This document shows, in pieces, positions 34,527 to 42,979 of a stretch of DNA of 64,000 bases. Made by a program: the position numbers and the translations under genes. The first letter of the stretch is position 1. Each line of letters starts with the position of its first letter. The notes under the pieces are model-generated. The model searched no databases and had not been told where the DNA came from. It worked only from the letters and a program-made list of their open reading frames with translations. The stretch comes from Gelidibacter mesophilus DSM 14095 (GTDB lineage: Bacteria > Bacteroidota > Bacteroidia > Flavobacteriales > Flavobacteriaceae): assembly GCF_000423005.1 (NCBI RefSeq), contig NZ_KE383968.1, positions 141,042-205,041 on the forward strand, in the 5' to 3' direction.

Positions 34527-35027
34527 ATGAGGTCCCAAAATATTATAATTACTGAAAGCATGTTGGCCAGCAATGGCAAGCGTTTCATCAATTATCTTAT
34601 AGATTTAATCCCACAATATGCAATCAGTTTTGGTATAGGGTACGCCTCTGTTTACCTGGCAGAGTACATCGGTTATTATGGGCTTAGCGATTTTTTGTTA
34701 GACATCTCTTTTGCTGAAGAATTGCTCTTCAATTATGTGCTACTCATATTTTACTATGTCCTTTTTGAAAGCCTCACTTCTAAATCTTTGGGAAAATATG
34801 CTACTAATACAAAAGTGATCTTGCAGAATGGACAGGAACCTACCCCGAAGGATATTCTTATCAGAAGTTTTTGCAGATTAATCCCTTTTGATGCTTTATC
34901 CTTTTTAGGAACCAAGGGTAAAGGTTGGCATGATTCCATTTCAAAAACTTATGTCGTCGATAGTGAAGCCTTTGAAGCCGCTAAGCTATTAGCCAATGAA
35001 CTCGATCAAATAGGCCATTTATCTTAA
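34527..35027 (+). CDS. RDD family membrane protein
   Basis: A 166-aa inner-membrane protein. It opens MRSQNIIITESMLASNGKRFINYLIDLIPQY with the RDD-like N-terminal pattern, then has three to four hydrophobic segments and the C-terminal SKSLGKYATNTKVI and GKGWHDSISKTYVV typical of RDD proteins. Transport of small ions or compatible solutes has been suggested for a few members, but this protein's role is unknown. Start chosen at the ATG because an upstream in-frame TTG lies within the -7 box. Confidence 0.85.
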   Translation: MRSQNIIITESMLASNGKRFINYLIDLIPQYAISFGIGYASVYLAEYIGYYGLSDFLLDISFAEELLFNYVLLIFYYVLFESLTSKSLGKYATNTKVILQNGQEPTPKDILIRSFCRLIPFDALSFLGTKGKGWHDSISKTYVVDSEAFEAAKLLANELDQIGHLS

Positions 35028-35083
35028 TAAACATCCTAATTATCAGATATGGGCAAAACCCAACAATTGTTTTCCCTTTTTAT

Positions 35084-35112
35084 TTGATACTCATATAACT
35101 TGCTTAAATTTG
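35084..35112 (+). promoter_or_regulatory. Promoter of aspS
   Basis: TTG (35084-35086), 18-bp spacer, TAAATTTG (35105-35112); a complete Bacteroidetes consensus promoter 19 bp before the ATG. Confidence 0.75.
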
Positions 35113-35131
35113 CACTTCAATTTTTCATACT

Positions 35132-36889
35132 ATGTACAGAAGTCACAACTGTGGTGAGTTAAGAGCATCACATATCGATAAAGAAGTTACACTTTCAGGG
35201 TGGGTACAAAAGAGTCGCGACAAAGGATTCGTGCTTTGGGTCGATCTACGCGACCGTTACGGCATTACGCAGCTTGTATTTGATGATGAGCGCAGTTCAA
35301 AATCACTGATGGAACAAGCACAAAGCCTAGGCCGGGAGTTTGTTATTCAAGCCAAAGGCACCGTTATTGAACGCGCTTCAAAAAACGCGAATATTCCAAC
35401 AGGTGATATCGAAGTTTTAGTTTCAGAATTGACCATTTTAAATTCTGCACTTCTTCCGCCTTTTACCATTGAAGACAATACCGATGGTGGGGAAGAATTA
35501 CGAATGAAATACCGCTACTTGGATATCCGCAGAAATCCTGTGAAAAACAGTTTGATTTTTAGGGCCAAAGTCGCACAAGAAGTTCGCAACTATTTATCAA
35601 ATGAAGGTTTTATAGAAGTTGAAACACCGTATTTAATCAAATCAACGCCAGAAGGCGCTCGTGATTTTGTGGTACCAAGCCGTATGAATGAAGGCCAATT
35701 TTATGCGCTTCCGCAGAGCCCACAAACCTTCAAACAACTCTTGATGGTTGGGGGCATGGACAAATATTTCCAAATTGTAAAATGCTTCAGGGATGAGGAT
35801 TTACGTGCAGACAGACAACCTGAATTCACACAAATTGACTGCGAAATGGCATTTGTGGAGCAAGAAGACATTTTAGATGCTTTTGAAGGCTTGACACGTC
35901 ATTTATTGAGAGAAGTTAATGGCGTGGACATCGAAAAATTCCCACGTATGACTTATGATGAAGCCATGGCGAAATACGGAAACGATAAACCGGACATTCG
36001 CTTCGGGATGGAGTTTGGAGACTTAAATACGGCAACACAGCATAAGGATTTTGGCGTATTCAACAGTGCAGAATTGGTCATCGGTATTGCAGTTCCTGGC
36101 GGGAATACCTATACACGTAAAGAAATTGACCAATTAATTGATTGGGTAAAGCGTCCGCAAATTGGTGCTTTGGGCATGATTTACGCACGTTATAATGACG
36201 ATGGCACATTTAAATCGTCAGTGGATAAATTTTATGATCAAGAAGATTTAGCGAAATGGGCAGAAATAACAGGTGCCAAACCTGGAGATCTTATTTGTGT
36301 GCTCTCAGGAGATGCGCATAAAGTTAGACCGCAACTAAGCGCCTTACGTATGGAACTGGCCACACGTATGGGCTTGCGAAATCCGAAAGAATTTGCGCCC
36401 TTATGGGTAGTTGATTTCCCATTATTGGAATGGGATGAAGATACGGAACGTTTTCACGCTATGCATCACCCGTTCACGGCTCCAAAACCAGGGCAATTGG
36501 AACTTTTAAAAACCGATCCGGGCGCAGTAAAAGCCAATGCCTATGACTTGGTCTTGAACGGCAACGAAATTGGCGGTGGATCCATTAGGATTCACGACAA
36601 GAAAACCCAAGCCTTAATGTTTGATTATTTAGGGTTTACGCCTGAAGAGGCCACTGCTCAATTTGGGTTTTTAATGGATGCCTTCCAATATGGGGCACCA
36701 CCGCACGGTGGATTGGCCTTTGGCTTGGACCGATTAGTGGCAATTCTGGGCGGCCAGGAAACCATTCGCGATTTTATTGCATTCCCAAAAAACAATTCTG
36801 GGCGTGATGTTATGATTGATGCACCTGCGCCAATTGATGATAAACAACTTGACGAACTGAGCTTAAAGCTTAATATAAAATCCAAATAA
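35132..36889 (+). CDS. aspS: Aspartyl-tRNA synthetase
   Basis: A 585-aa class II synthetase charging tRNA-Asp. The N-terminal OB anticodon-binding fold includes [28 protein letters not shown]. The class II motif 2 is [24 protein letters not shown], and motif 3 is [15 protein letters not shown] near the C-terminus. The bacterial insert (GAD) domain lies between. Full length for a bacterial enzyme. It ends at a strong terminator 9 bp before the ClC gene. Confidence 0.98.
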   Translation: MYRSHNCGELRASHIDKEVTLSGWVQKSRDKGFVLWVDLRDRYGITQLVFDDERSSKSLMEQAQSLGREFVIQAKGTVIERASKNANIPTGDIEVLVSELTILNSALLPPFTIEDNTDGGEELRMKYRYLDIRRNPVKNSLIFRAKVAQEVRNYLSNEGFIEVETPYLIKSTPEGARDFVVPSRMNEGQFYALPQSPQTFKQLLMVGGMDKYFQIVKCFRDEDLRADRQPEFTQIDCEMAFVEQEDILDAFEGLTRHLLREVNGVDIEKFPRMTYDEAMAKYGNDKPDIRFGMEFGDLNTATQHKDFGVFNSAELVIGIAVPGGNTYTRKEIDQLIDWVKRPQIGALGMIYARYNDDGTFKSSVDKFYDQEDLAKWAEITGAKPGDLICVLSGDAHKVRPQLSALRMELATRMGLRNPKEFAPLWVVDFPLLEWDEDTERFHAMHHPFTAPKPGQLELLKTDPGAVKANAYDLVLNGNEIGGGSIRIHDKKTQALMFDYLGFTPEEATAQFGFLMDAFQYGAPPHGGLAFGLDRLVAILGGQETIRDFIAFPKNNSGRDVMIDAPAPIDDKQLDELSLKLNIKSK

Positions 36890-36893
36890 TTCG

Positions 36894-36918
36894 AGTCCTG
36901 CATTGCGCAGGACTTTTT
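36894..36918 (+). terminator. Terminator after aspS
   Basis: AGTCCTGC (36894-36901), ATTGC loop, GCAGGACT (36907-36914), then a T-run to 36918. It stands just before the ClC start codon, so ClC expression may depend on readthrough. Confidence 0.85.
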
Positions 36919-36927
36919 GTATAAAAG

Positions 36928-38730
36928 ATGCCAAAACAGAAGTCATTAAAGCGGTTTTTAATATTGAGATATAAATATATTTCTCAAAAAAACTTTGTTT
37001 ATGTACTCTGTATCCTTGTTGGTCTAGTGGTCGGATTGGCATCAGTAGTTTTAAAAAACATCACCTTTGCCATACAAAAAGGGCTGGAACTGGGGATCAT
37101 TATTTCCCACAACCAACTTTACTTTGTTTTACCGATAATTGGTCTCCTTTTAGTATATCTGTTTAAAAAATACTTGGTACGAAAAGAGTTGATACCATCT
37201 GTTCCTCCAGTTTTAAAACGCGCTATCCCCTCTTTGTTATATTCTTTATTGCGGCAAAAAGGACTCCTTTCCTATAAACTTATATACCATCCGTTAATAA
37301 TGGCGCCGCTAACCGTTGGGTTTGGTGGATCAGTAGGATTATTAGGACCGGCAATAACATCAGGCTCCGCTTTAAGTTCCAATTTAAGCAGATTGTTGAG
37401 GGTGGATAGAAAAACCAGAACCCTTCTTATTGCTTGTGCTACCGCCGGCGCGATGGCGTCTATGTTTAAATCGCCCATTGCAGGAATTGTCTTTGCAATT
37501 GAAGTGTTCAGTCTCGATTTAACATTCGCATCCTTATTGCCATTACTAATTTCTTCTATTTGCTCGATTTTAACCTCCTACTTTTTTTTGGGAGATGAAG
37601 TATTATTCGACTTTACGGTTTCAGATACGTTTACTATTGAAGACACCCCTTTCTATATTATTTTAGGAATTGGAACAGGGATTGCATCATTATATTTCAC
37701 AAAGATATACTTCGCTATTTATGCTTTTTTTGACCGATTCAAAACGCGCTTTGTAAAATTACTTGTTGGCGGTTTGGCCATAGGAATTATGCTTTATTTT
37801 ATTCCGCCACTTTATGGGGAAGGCTTAAGTTTTACCAGAGATTTGTTTAGTGGCGATTATTTGCACGCCTTGGGTTCCAACCCATTTGACAACTATTTGG
37901 ATAATGTTTGGGTAGTCATTGTGCTGCTTCTCGGATTTTCACTTTTTAAAGTCATCGCCATGACCACCACCTTTGCAGCGGGCGGTGTAGGAGGAATTAT
38001 TGTTCCTACCATGGTAATGGGGAGTGCGCTGGGAAATGTTATCGCTAAAATATTAAATAATTTAGGCCTCGGGTTTCATGTTTCTGAAGCCAATTTCACT
38101 TTGGTAGGAATGGCAGGATTAATTGCCGGCGTCATTCATGCACCTTTGACCGCCATCTTTTTGATTGCTGAAATTACAGGTGGCTATGCTCTATTCTTAC
38201 CTCTAATGATTACGGTGGCCATTTCATATATGATTACTAAAAACTACATGGAACATACTATTTATACCCGTGAGTTGGCAGAAAGAGGAGATCTCCTAAC
38301 CCATGATAGAGACAAAAACGTATTAACCTTAATGCGGCTAGAAACCGTAATTGAAAGAAACTTTATCCAATTAAACCCAACCATGACTTTTGGAGAAATG
38401 CTTCATAAAGGGGTCTCCAAATCAACACGAAATTTGTTTCCGGTAACGGATTCTGAGAATCGCTTTTTGGGGGTTATACTATTGGATGATATCCGGGAAT
38501 TACTGTTTGATCAGAAATTATATGACAGCACTTTTGTTTCAGATTATATATACAATCCTCCAGATTTGATTATTTTTGAAGAAGATAACATGCAAACCGT
38601 TATGGATAAGTTTCAAAGCTCGGGCGCCTGGAACCTTCCTGTAATAAAGAATGGAAAGTATGATGGTTTTGTATCAAAATCTAAACTATTGACTGCATAT
38701 AGAAGTCAACTGATTAACTTTAACAAATAA
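36928..38730 (+). CDS. ClC-family chloride channel/transporter with CBS domains
   Basis: A 600-aa membrane protein. The ClC core (about residues 20-440) shows GFGGSVGLLGPAITSGSAL, KSPIAGIVFAIE and TTFAAGGVGGIIVPTMVMGSALG. Two CBS domains follow (about 470-595: FPVTDSENRFLGVILLDDI and LPVIKNGKYDGFVSKSKLL). In the first selectivity loop the position of the gating glutamate (GREGP in E. coli ClC, Glu148) is Leu139, which in E. coli ClC mutants uncouples proton exchange; this protein may be a passive channel. A tiny membrane-protein gene overlaps its stop by one base. Confidence 0.92.
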   Translation: MPKQKSLKRFLILRYKYISQKNFVYVLCILVGLVVGLASVVLKNITFAIQKGLELGIIISHNQLYFVLPIIGLLLVYLFKKYLVRKELIPSVPPVLKRAIPSLLYSLLRQKGLLSYKLIYHPLIMAPLTVGFGGSVGLLGPAITSGSALSSNLSRLLRVDRKTRTLLIACATAGAMASMFKSPIAGIVFAIEVFSLDLTFASLLPLLISSICSILTSYFFLGDEVLFDFTVSDTFTIEDTPFYIILGIGTGIASLYFTKIYFAIYAFFDRFKTRFVKLLVGGLAIGIMLYFIPPLYGEGLSFTRDLFSGDYLHALGSNPFDNYLDNVWVVIVLLLGFSLFKVIAMTTTFAAGGVGGIIVPTMVMGSALGNVIAKILNNLGLGFHVSEANFTLVGMAGLIAGVIHAPLTAIFLIAEITGGYALFLPLMITVAISYMITKNYMEHTIYTRELAERGDLLTHDRDKNVLTLMRLETVIERNFIQLNPTMTFGEMLHKGVSKSTRNLFPVTDSENRFLGVILLDDIRELLFDQKLYDSTFVSDYIYNPPDLIIFEEDNMQTVMDKFQSSGAWNLPVIKNGKYDGFVSKSKLLTAYRSQLINFNK

Positions 38731-38963
38731 TGAAATACTTTATAATTATTTTAACCATAGCCAGTTTAGGCAGTATTGCAGGAGGTTTTATTTTTGACAC
38801 TGACTATTCCCAAAAAATGATTGGGTTTGGAGTCGTTGGCTTATTTCTCTTTGTATTTCCGTTATTTGCCTATTACCGATGGAAAGACAAAGATTTTAGG
38901 GATTATATGCTCACCAAGGAAAATCTTGATAAGATGCGCGAAAATGAAAAACATAAGTTTTAA
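38730..38963 (+). CDS. Small two-helix membrane protein, unknown
   Basis: A 77-aa protein with hydrophobic segments at 3-22 (YFIIILTIASLGSIAGGFIF) and 32-52, and a charged C-terminus ending KMRENEKHKF. Its ATG overlaps the ClC stop by one base (TAATG), so it is translated with ClC and could be an accessory subunit; that is inference. Its 3' end overlaps the convergent tadA stop by 4 bp. No family recognised. Confidence 0.7.
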   Translation: MKYFIIILTIASLGSIAGGFIFDTDYSQKMIGFGVVGLFLFVFPLFAYYRWKDKDFRDYMLTKENLDKMRENEKHKF

Positions 38964-39409
38964 TTTAGATTTCGTTTTTCAATAAAGAAGCGTTTTAACA
39001 GCTGCGCTGACTCCTCCGCCAAAATCCCACCAATCATCACCGTCTTAGGATGCAGCTTGGTTTTTAATGCGATACAGCCTCTCTCATGATCTCTTGCGCC
39101 GTAAACAATTTTACTTATTTGACTCCAGTATAAGGCGCCAGCACACATTTGACAAGGCTCTAAAGTCACATACAGCGTACAGTTCACCAGATATTTTCCT
39201 CCTAAAAAATTGGAAGCTGCAGTAATAGCCTGCATCTCAGCATGAGCTGTCACATCAGTAAGAAGCTCGGTTAAATTATGAGCTCTAGCAATAATTCTAT
39301 TGTCAATCACAATTAAAGCACCCACAGGAATTTCTCCTCTATCAAAAGCATATTCAGCTTCCTGCAAAGCTTTTCTCATAAAATAATCGTCATCAAAAGG
39401 GTTTTCCAC
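38960..39409 (-). CDS. tadA: tRNA adenosine(34) deaminase
   Basis: A 149-aa zinc deaminase converting A34 to inosine in tRNA-Arg(ACG). Catalytic HAEMQAI and zinc motif PCQMCAGALYWSQI are present, and the N-terminus DYFMRKALQEAEYAFDRGEIPVGALIV is typical of TadA. Translation appears to start at GTG (complement 39407-39409), giving the normal N-terminus; the first ATG would remove ten residues. It is divergent from dxs. Confidence 0.93.
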   Translation of the reverse strand: MENPFDDDYFMRKALQEAEYAFDRGEIPVGALIVIDNRIIARAHNLTELLTDVTAHAEMQAITAASNFLGGKYLVNCTLYVTLEPCQMCAGALYWSQISKIVYGARDHERGCIALKTKLHPKTVMIGGILAEESAQLLKRFFIEKRNLN

Positions 39410-39455
39410 GAGCCAATCTTCAAAGGTTAAAAATCAAAAATACAATTTCAAATGC

Positions 39456-39463
39456 TACATTTG
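39456..39463 (+). promoter_or_regulatory. -7 promoter box of dxs
   Basis: TACATTTG, exact consensus, only 7 bp before the ATG at 39471, so the transcript is predicted to be nearly leaderless. No -33 TTG at standard spacing. Confidence 0.5.
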
Positions 39464-39470
39464 TAGTCTG

Positions 39471-41249
39471 ATGAAAAAATTATTAGACCATATCCATTCG
39501 CCTTCAGATTTAAGAGTCTTAAATCAAGAGGACCTACCACAACTTGCCAAAGAATTACGCGAATTTATTGTGGATATTGTGGCCACCAAAGAAGGTCATT
39601 TAGGAGCTAGCCTAGGAGTAATTGAACTGACCATCGCCCTTCATTATGTCTTTCAAACCCCTTTAGACTTGTTGGTTTGGGATGTGGGCCATCAGGCATA
39701 CGGACACAAAATATTGACCGGAAGAAAAGAAATTTTTGATACCAACAGACAACTGCATGGCATTAGTGGTTTTCCAAAAAGAGATGAAAGCGATTATGAC
39801 ACATTTGGTGTAGGCCACTCCTCCACCTCTATTTCTGCGGCACTAGGCATGGCCATCGCCTCACAGTTAAAAGGTGAAGACCGGCATCATGTCGCTATTA
39901 TTGGTGATGCCTCCATCGCCAGCGGAATGGCATTTGAAGGCCTTAATCACGCTGGGGTCACAGATGCCAATTTACTGGTCATACTTAATGACAACGCTAT
40001 TGGCATTGACCCAAGTGTAGGTGCTTTAAAACAATATTTGACCAATGTCAAAAAAGGGACTGAAAAACAAGACAATATTTTTGAAGCCCTTAATTTCAAT
40101 TATTCCGGACCTATTGACGGACACGATTTAGATGCTCTAATTTCTGAATTAAACCGAATGAAAACCGTCAAGGGCCCTAAGTTTTTACACGTGATTACCA
40201 CCAAAGGAAAAGGCCTGAAACAAGCTGAAGAAAATCAGGTCACCTATCATGCACCCGGAAAATTTGATTCTATCACTGGAGAATTGATTAAGAAGTCAGC
40301 GTCTTCACTTACAAAATTTCAGGATGTTTTTGGAGTGACCATAGTTGAGTTGGCTGAACAAAACCCAAAGATTGTAGGCATCACACCTGCAATGCCAACA
40401 GGAAGTTCTCTAAAATTTATGATGGACCTAATGCCAGATCGCGCTTTTGACGTTGGTATTGCAGAGCAGCATGCCGTAACACTTTCCGCAGGTATGGCCA
40501 CCCAAGGGATGGTCGTTTTTTGTAATATTTATTCTACATTTTTGCAACGGGCTTATGACCAAGTGATCCATGATGTGGCGCTACAGAATTTACCAGTTGT
40601 TTTTTGTTTGGATCGTGCAGGCCTGGTTGGCGAAGATGGCGCAACCCATCATGGCGTTTTTGATTTGGCGTATTTAAGATGCATTCCAAACCTCATCATT
40701 TGTGCACCCCGTGATGAGATTGAACTGCGTAACATCATGTACACCGCCCAATTGGGACTTGAACACCCCATAGCTATAAGGTATCCTCGCGGGTATGGCG
40801 TGATTGCAAATTGGAAGTTACCTTTTAAAAAATTGGAAATTGGCAAAGGTGAAATGCTCAAGCAAGGAACAAAAATTGCCATTCTAAGTGTCGGATTTAT
40901 GGCCGAAAACGCGAAAGAAGCGATATTAAAAGTAGATCCTAAATATGAAATTGCGCATTATGATATGCGGTTTATTAAACCTTTGGACGAACCACTGTTA
41001 CACTCCATTTTCAAGTCATTTAAGTATCTCATTACTATGGAAGACGGCACTATTACGGGGGGATTTGGAACAGCAATTTTAGAATTTGCCGCACAACATT
41101 ACTATCATATCCCTATAAAAACAGTGGGCGTTCCTGATAATTTCATAGAACACGGCAGTGTTTCACAATTGCAGGTATTAGCGCAGATGGATGCGACCTA
41201 TATCGTCAAATGCATTGAATACGCTTTACTCGTTATCGAGTCCAACTAA
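39471..41249 (+). CDS. dxs: 1-deoxy-D-xylulose-5-phosphate synthase
   Basis: A 592-aa thiamine-diphosphate enzyme, the first step of the MEP isoprenoid pathway (pyruvate plus glyceraldehyde-3-phosphate). It carries WDVGHQAYGHKILTGR, the ThDP-binding GDASIASGMAFEGLNHAG (Ala replaces the usual Gly of GDG, a variant I believe occurs in Bacteroidota), DVGIAEQHAVT and RYPRGYG. It is slightly shorter than E. coli Dxs (620), with a trimmed N-terminus. Its 3' end overlaps a small convergent ORF by 24 bp. Confidence 0.96.
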   Translation: MKKLLDHIHSPSDLRVLNQEDLPQLAKELREFIVDIVATKEGHLGASLGVIELTIALHYVFQTPLDLLVWDVGHQAYGHKILTGRKEIFDTNRQLHGISGFPKRDESDYDTFGVGHSSTSISAALGMAIASQLKGEDRHHVAIIGDASIASGMAFEGLNHAGVTDANLLVILNDNAIGIDPSVGALKQYLTNVKKGTEKQDNIFEALNFNYSGPIDGHDLDALISELNRMKTVKGPKFLHVITTKGKGLKQAEENQVTYHAPGKFDSITGELIKKSASSLTKFQDVFGVTIVELAEQNPKIVGITPAMPTGSSLKFMMDLMPDRAFDVGIAEQHAVTLSAGMATQGMVVFCNIYSTFLQRAYDQVIHDVALQNLPVVFCLDRAGLVGEDGATHHGVFDLAYLRCIPNLIICAPRDEIELRNIMYTAQLGLEHPIAIRYPRGYGVIANWKLPFKKLEIGKGEMLKQGTKIAILSVGFMAENAKEAILKVDPKYEIAHYDMRFIKPLDEPLLHSIFKSFKYLITMEDGTITGGFGTAILEFAAQHYYHIPIKTVGVPDNFIEHGSVSQLQVLAQMDATYIVKCIEYALLVIESN

Positions 41250-41384
41250 ATCTGCCTGCTGTGGGGCAGTATCAATATTTACCTGAATTGGGGAATCGTT
41301 CGTCTTTGAAAGGTCATTTATCACCAATAAAAAAGACACCGTTATAAACAGAATGGCTAAGGCACCAAGGATATTTTTTTTCAT
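41226..41384 (-). CDS. Small single-pass membrane protein, unknown
   Basis: A 52-aa protein, MKKNILGALAILFITVSFLL then a polar tail ending LVGLDNE. It is a membrane anchor or uncleaved signal followed by about 30 exported residues. I start at the ATG (complement 41382-41384); an in-frame TTG upstream lies before the -7 box TATATTTG (complement 41407-41414). The last 24 bp overlap the dxs 3' end on the other strand. No family recognised. Confidence 0.6.
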   Translation of the reverse strand: MKKNILGALAILFITVSFLLVINDLSKTNDSPIQVNIDTAPQQADLVGLDNE

Positions 41385-41457
41385 AATTTGGGAGTTCGGA
41401 GTTACCCAAATATACAAAAATATCGACAAGATGTAATCTTTTTACGATAAAAGACAC

Positions 41458-42801
41458 TTAAAAATGTGTCCCCTGTAGTTTTTTATGAGTAGAAATTGCC
41501 TTACTGTCAGAAAACTTAGCGACGTAATTACAGATGCCCAATAAACTGTGATAGAGGTTTTCCTGATTCAAATCTAAAGTTTTCGGGAAAATTTTAAGGA
41601 TCAGCTTATGGTAACTACTCAATGTGCCTTCATGATGATTGACGATGGTGTCTGTAAAAACCTCTAAAATACCATCAATAATTTTGTAACCTGCTATTTC
41701 TTTATTGATGACCTCTTCCGATTGATAAACCTTTTCAACACTCAGTTTAATGATATCCTTAATCTGCGCTTGATACTTCGAAACATCCAATAAAGCTTTA
41801 TCGAATTGACCTTTTAGAATAGCATCTTCATGCGTCATAAACAAATCGACAGCTTCATTGATCAAAGTACTGATGGCGAGTGCTCGCAAATAACTGATCC
41901 GATCTTCTGTATTGGACAACGCATGATAATTATTAGTATTTATTGTGTTTCTTACTAATTTTATAAGATATTCAAGTGCATATTCTTCATTAATCAGTCC
42001 CAAGTTAATACCATCCTCAAAGTCGATGATCGTATAACAAATATCATCCGCAGCTTCTACAAGATACGCCAAGGGATGTCTGGAATAACTGATATCTTGA
42101 TTGCCAGTTCGATCTATCAGTCCAAGTTCATTGGCAACATCCACAAATGCCTCTTTTTCACTTTGAAAAAACCCATATTTTTTATCAGCAATATGTGAAC
42201 TTGGCTTTTTTGGTAAGGATTCCTTCGGGTATTTCATAAAGGCCCCAAGCGTTGCATAGCTTAAACGCAGTCCACCTAATCTTCCTACTCGACTTTCAGT
42301 CAATATTTTAAACCCATTGGCATTCCCTTCAAAAGCACATAAATCCTGATATTCCTTTTCGGTCAGATGTGCTTTAAACTTTTTGCCTGAGCCGTTCCTA
42401 AAAAATTCGCCAATAGCTTTCTCACCAGAATGTCCAAAAGGTGGATTCCCAATATCATGAGATAAGGCCGCTGCGGCAACAATAGCTCCAAAATCATTGG
42501 CTTGGTACCCATGAATGCTTTGAAGATGTGGATATTTTGCCAATACTTCTTGGCCTACGCGTCTTCCAAGGCTTCTACCCACCACACTTACTTCCAAACT
42601 GTGGGTTAAACGGGTGTGCACAAAATCAGTATTTGACAATGGAATGACCTGAGTTTTGTCTTGAAGACTTCTAAATTCAGAAGAAAAAATGATCCGATCA
42701 TAGTCTACTTCAAAACCCAAACGGGTTTCATCCTGTTCCTTTCTGATCCGTTTATGCGAATCGCCAAATCGTTTCAATGATAATAATTGCTCCCAGTTCA
42801 T
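41458..42801 (-). CDS. dgt: Deoxyguanosinetriphosphate triphosphohydrolase
   Basis: A 447-aa HD-domain enzyme cleaving dGTP (and possibly other dNTPs) to nucleoside and triphosphate. The metal site is HTRLTHSLEV followed by AAALSHDIGNPPFGHSGEKAI, and the N-terminal FGDSHKRI and SSEFRSLQDKTQVIPL match the Dgt family. It controls dNTP pools and may contribute to phage defence, as dGTPases do elsewhere. It is monocistronic and divergent from the TonB receptor gene. Confidence 0.94.
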   Translation of the reverse strand: MNWEQLLSLKRFGDSHKRIRKEQDETRLGFEVDYDRIIFSSEFRSLQDKTQVIPLSNTDFVHTRLTHSLEVSVVGRSLGRRVGQEVLAKYPHLQSIHGYQANDFGAIVAAAALSHDIGNPPFGHSGEKAIGEFFRNGSGKKFKAHLTEKEYQDLCAFEGNANGFKILTESRVGRLGGLRLSYATLGAFMKYPKESLPKKPSSHIADKKYGFFQSEKEAFVDVANELGLIDRTGNQDISYSRHPLAYLVEAADDICYTIIDFEDGINLGLINEEYALEYLIKLVRNTINTNNYHALSNTEDRISYLRALAISTLINEAVDLFMTHEDAILKGQFDKALLDVSKYQAQIKDIIKLSVEKVYQSEEVINKEIAGYKIIDGILEVFTDTIVNHHEGTLSSYHKLILKIFPKTLDLNQENLYHSLLGICNYVAKFSDSKAISTHKKLQGTHF

Positions 42802-42868
42802 AGTAAGGTTTTATGCGTCCGCAAGATACATTTTTCAATGTTAAATTAAGAAGTCCATTTTGCAATAA

Positions 42869-42930
42869 TTTACATACCGCTAACATTTACCTAACTTTTT
42901 TGTGACCTAGGTTTCATCTTAAGTTAACCT
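42869..42930 (+). promoter_or_regulatory. Array of heptamers phased every 11 bp (Pho-box-like)
   Basis: Starting at 42869, 42880, 42891, 42902, 42913 and 42924 the sequence reads TTTACAT, CTAACAT, CTAACTT, GTGACCT, TTCATCT and TTAACCT. The consensus is roughly yTAACnT with a strict 11-bp step; copies two, three and six are best and copy five is poor. PhoB-type regulators bind 7-bp direct repeats at 11-bp steps, so this is a candidate Pho box for the downstream TonB receptor operon. Confidence 0.5.
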
Positions 42931-42979
42931 CGCTCTTGCACATCATGACTTTCTTTGCGGTGACTTTTATAACCAACAT

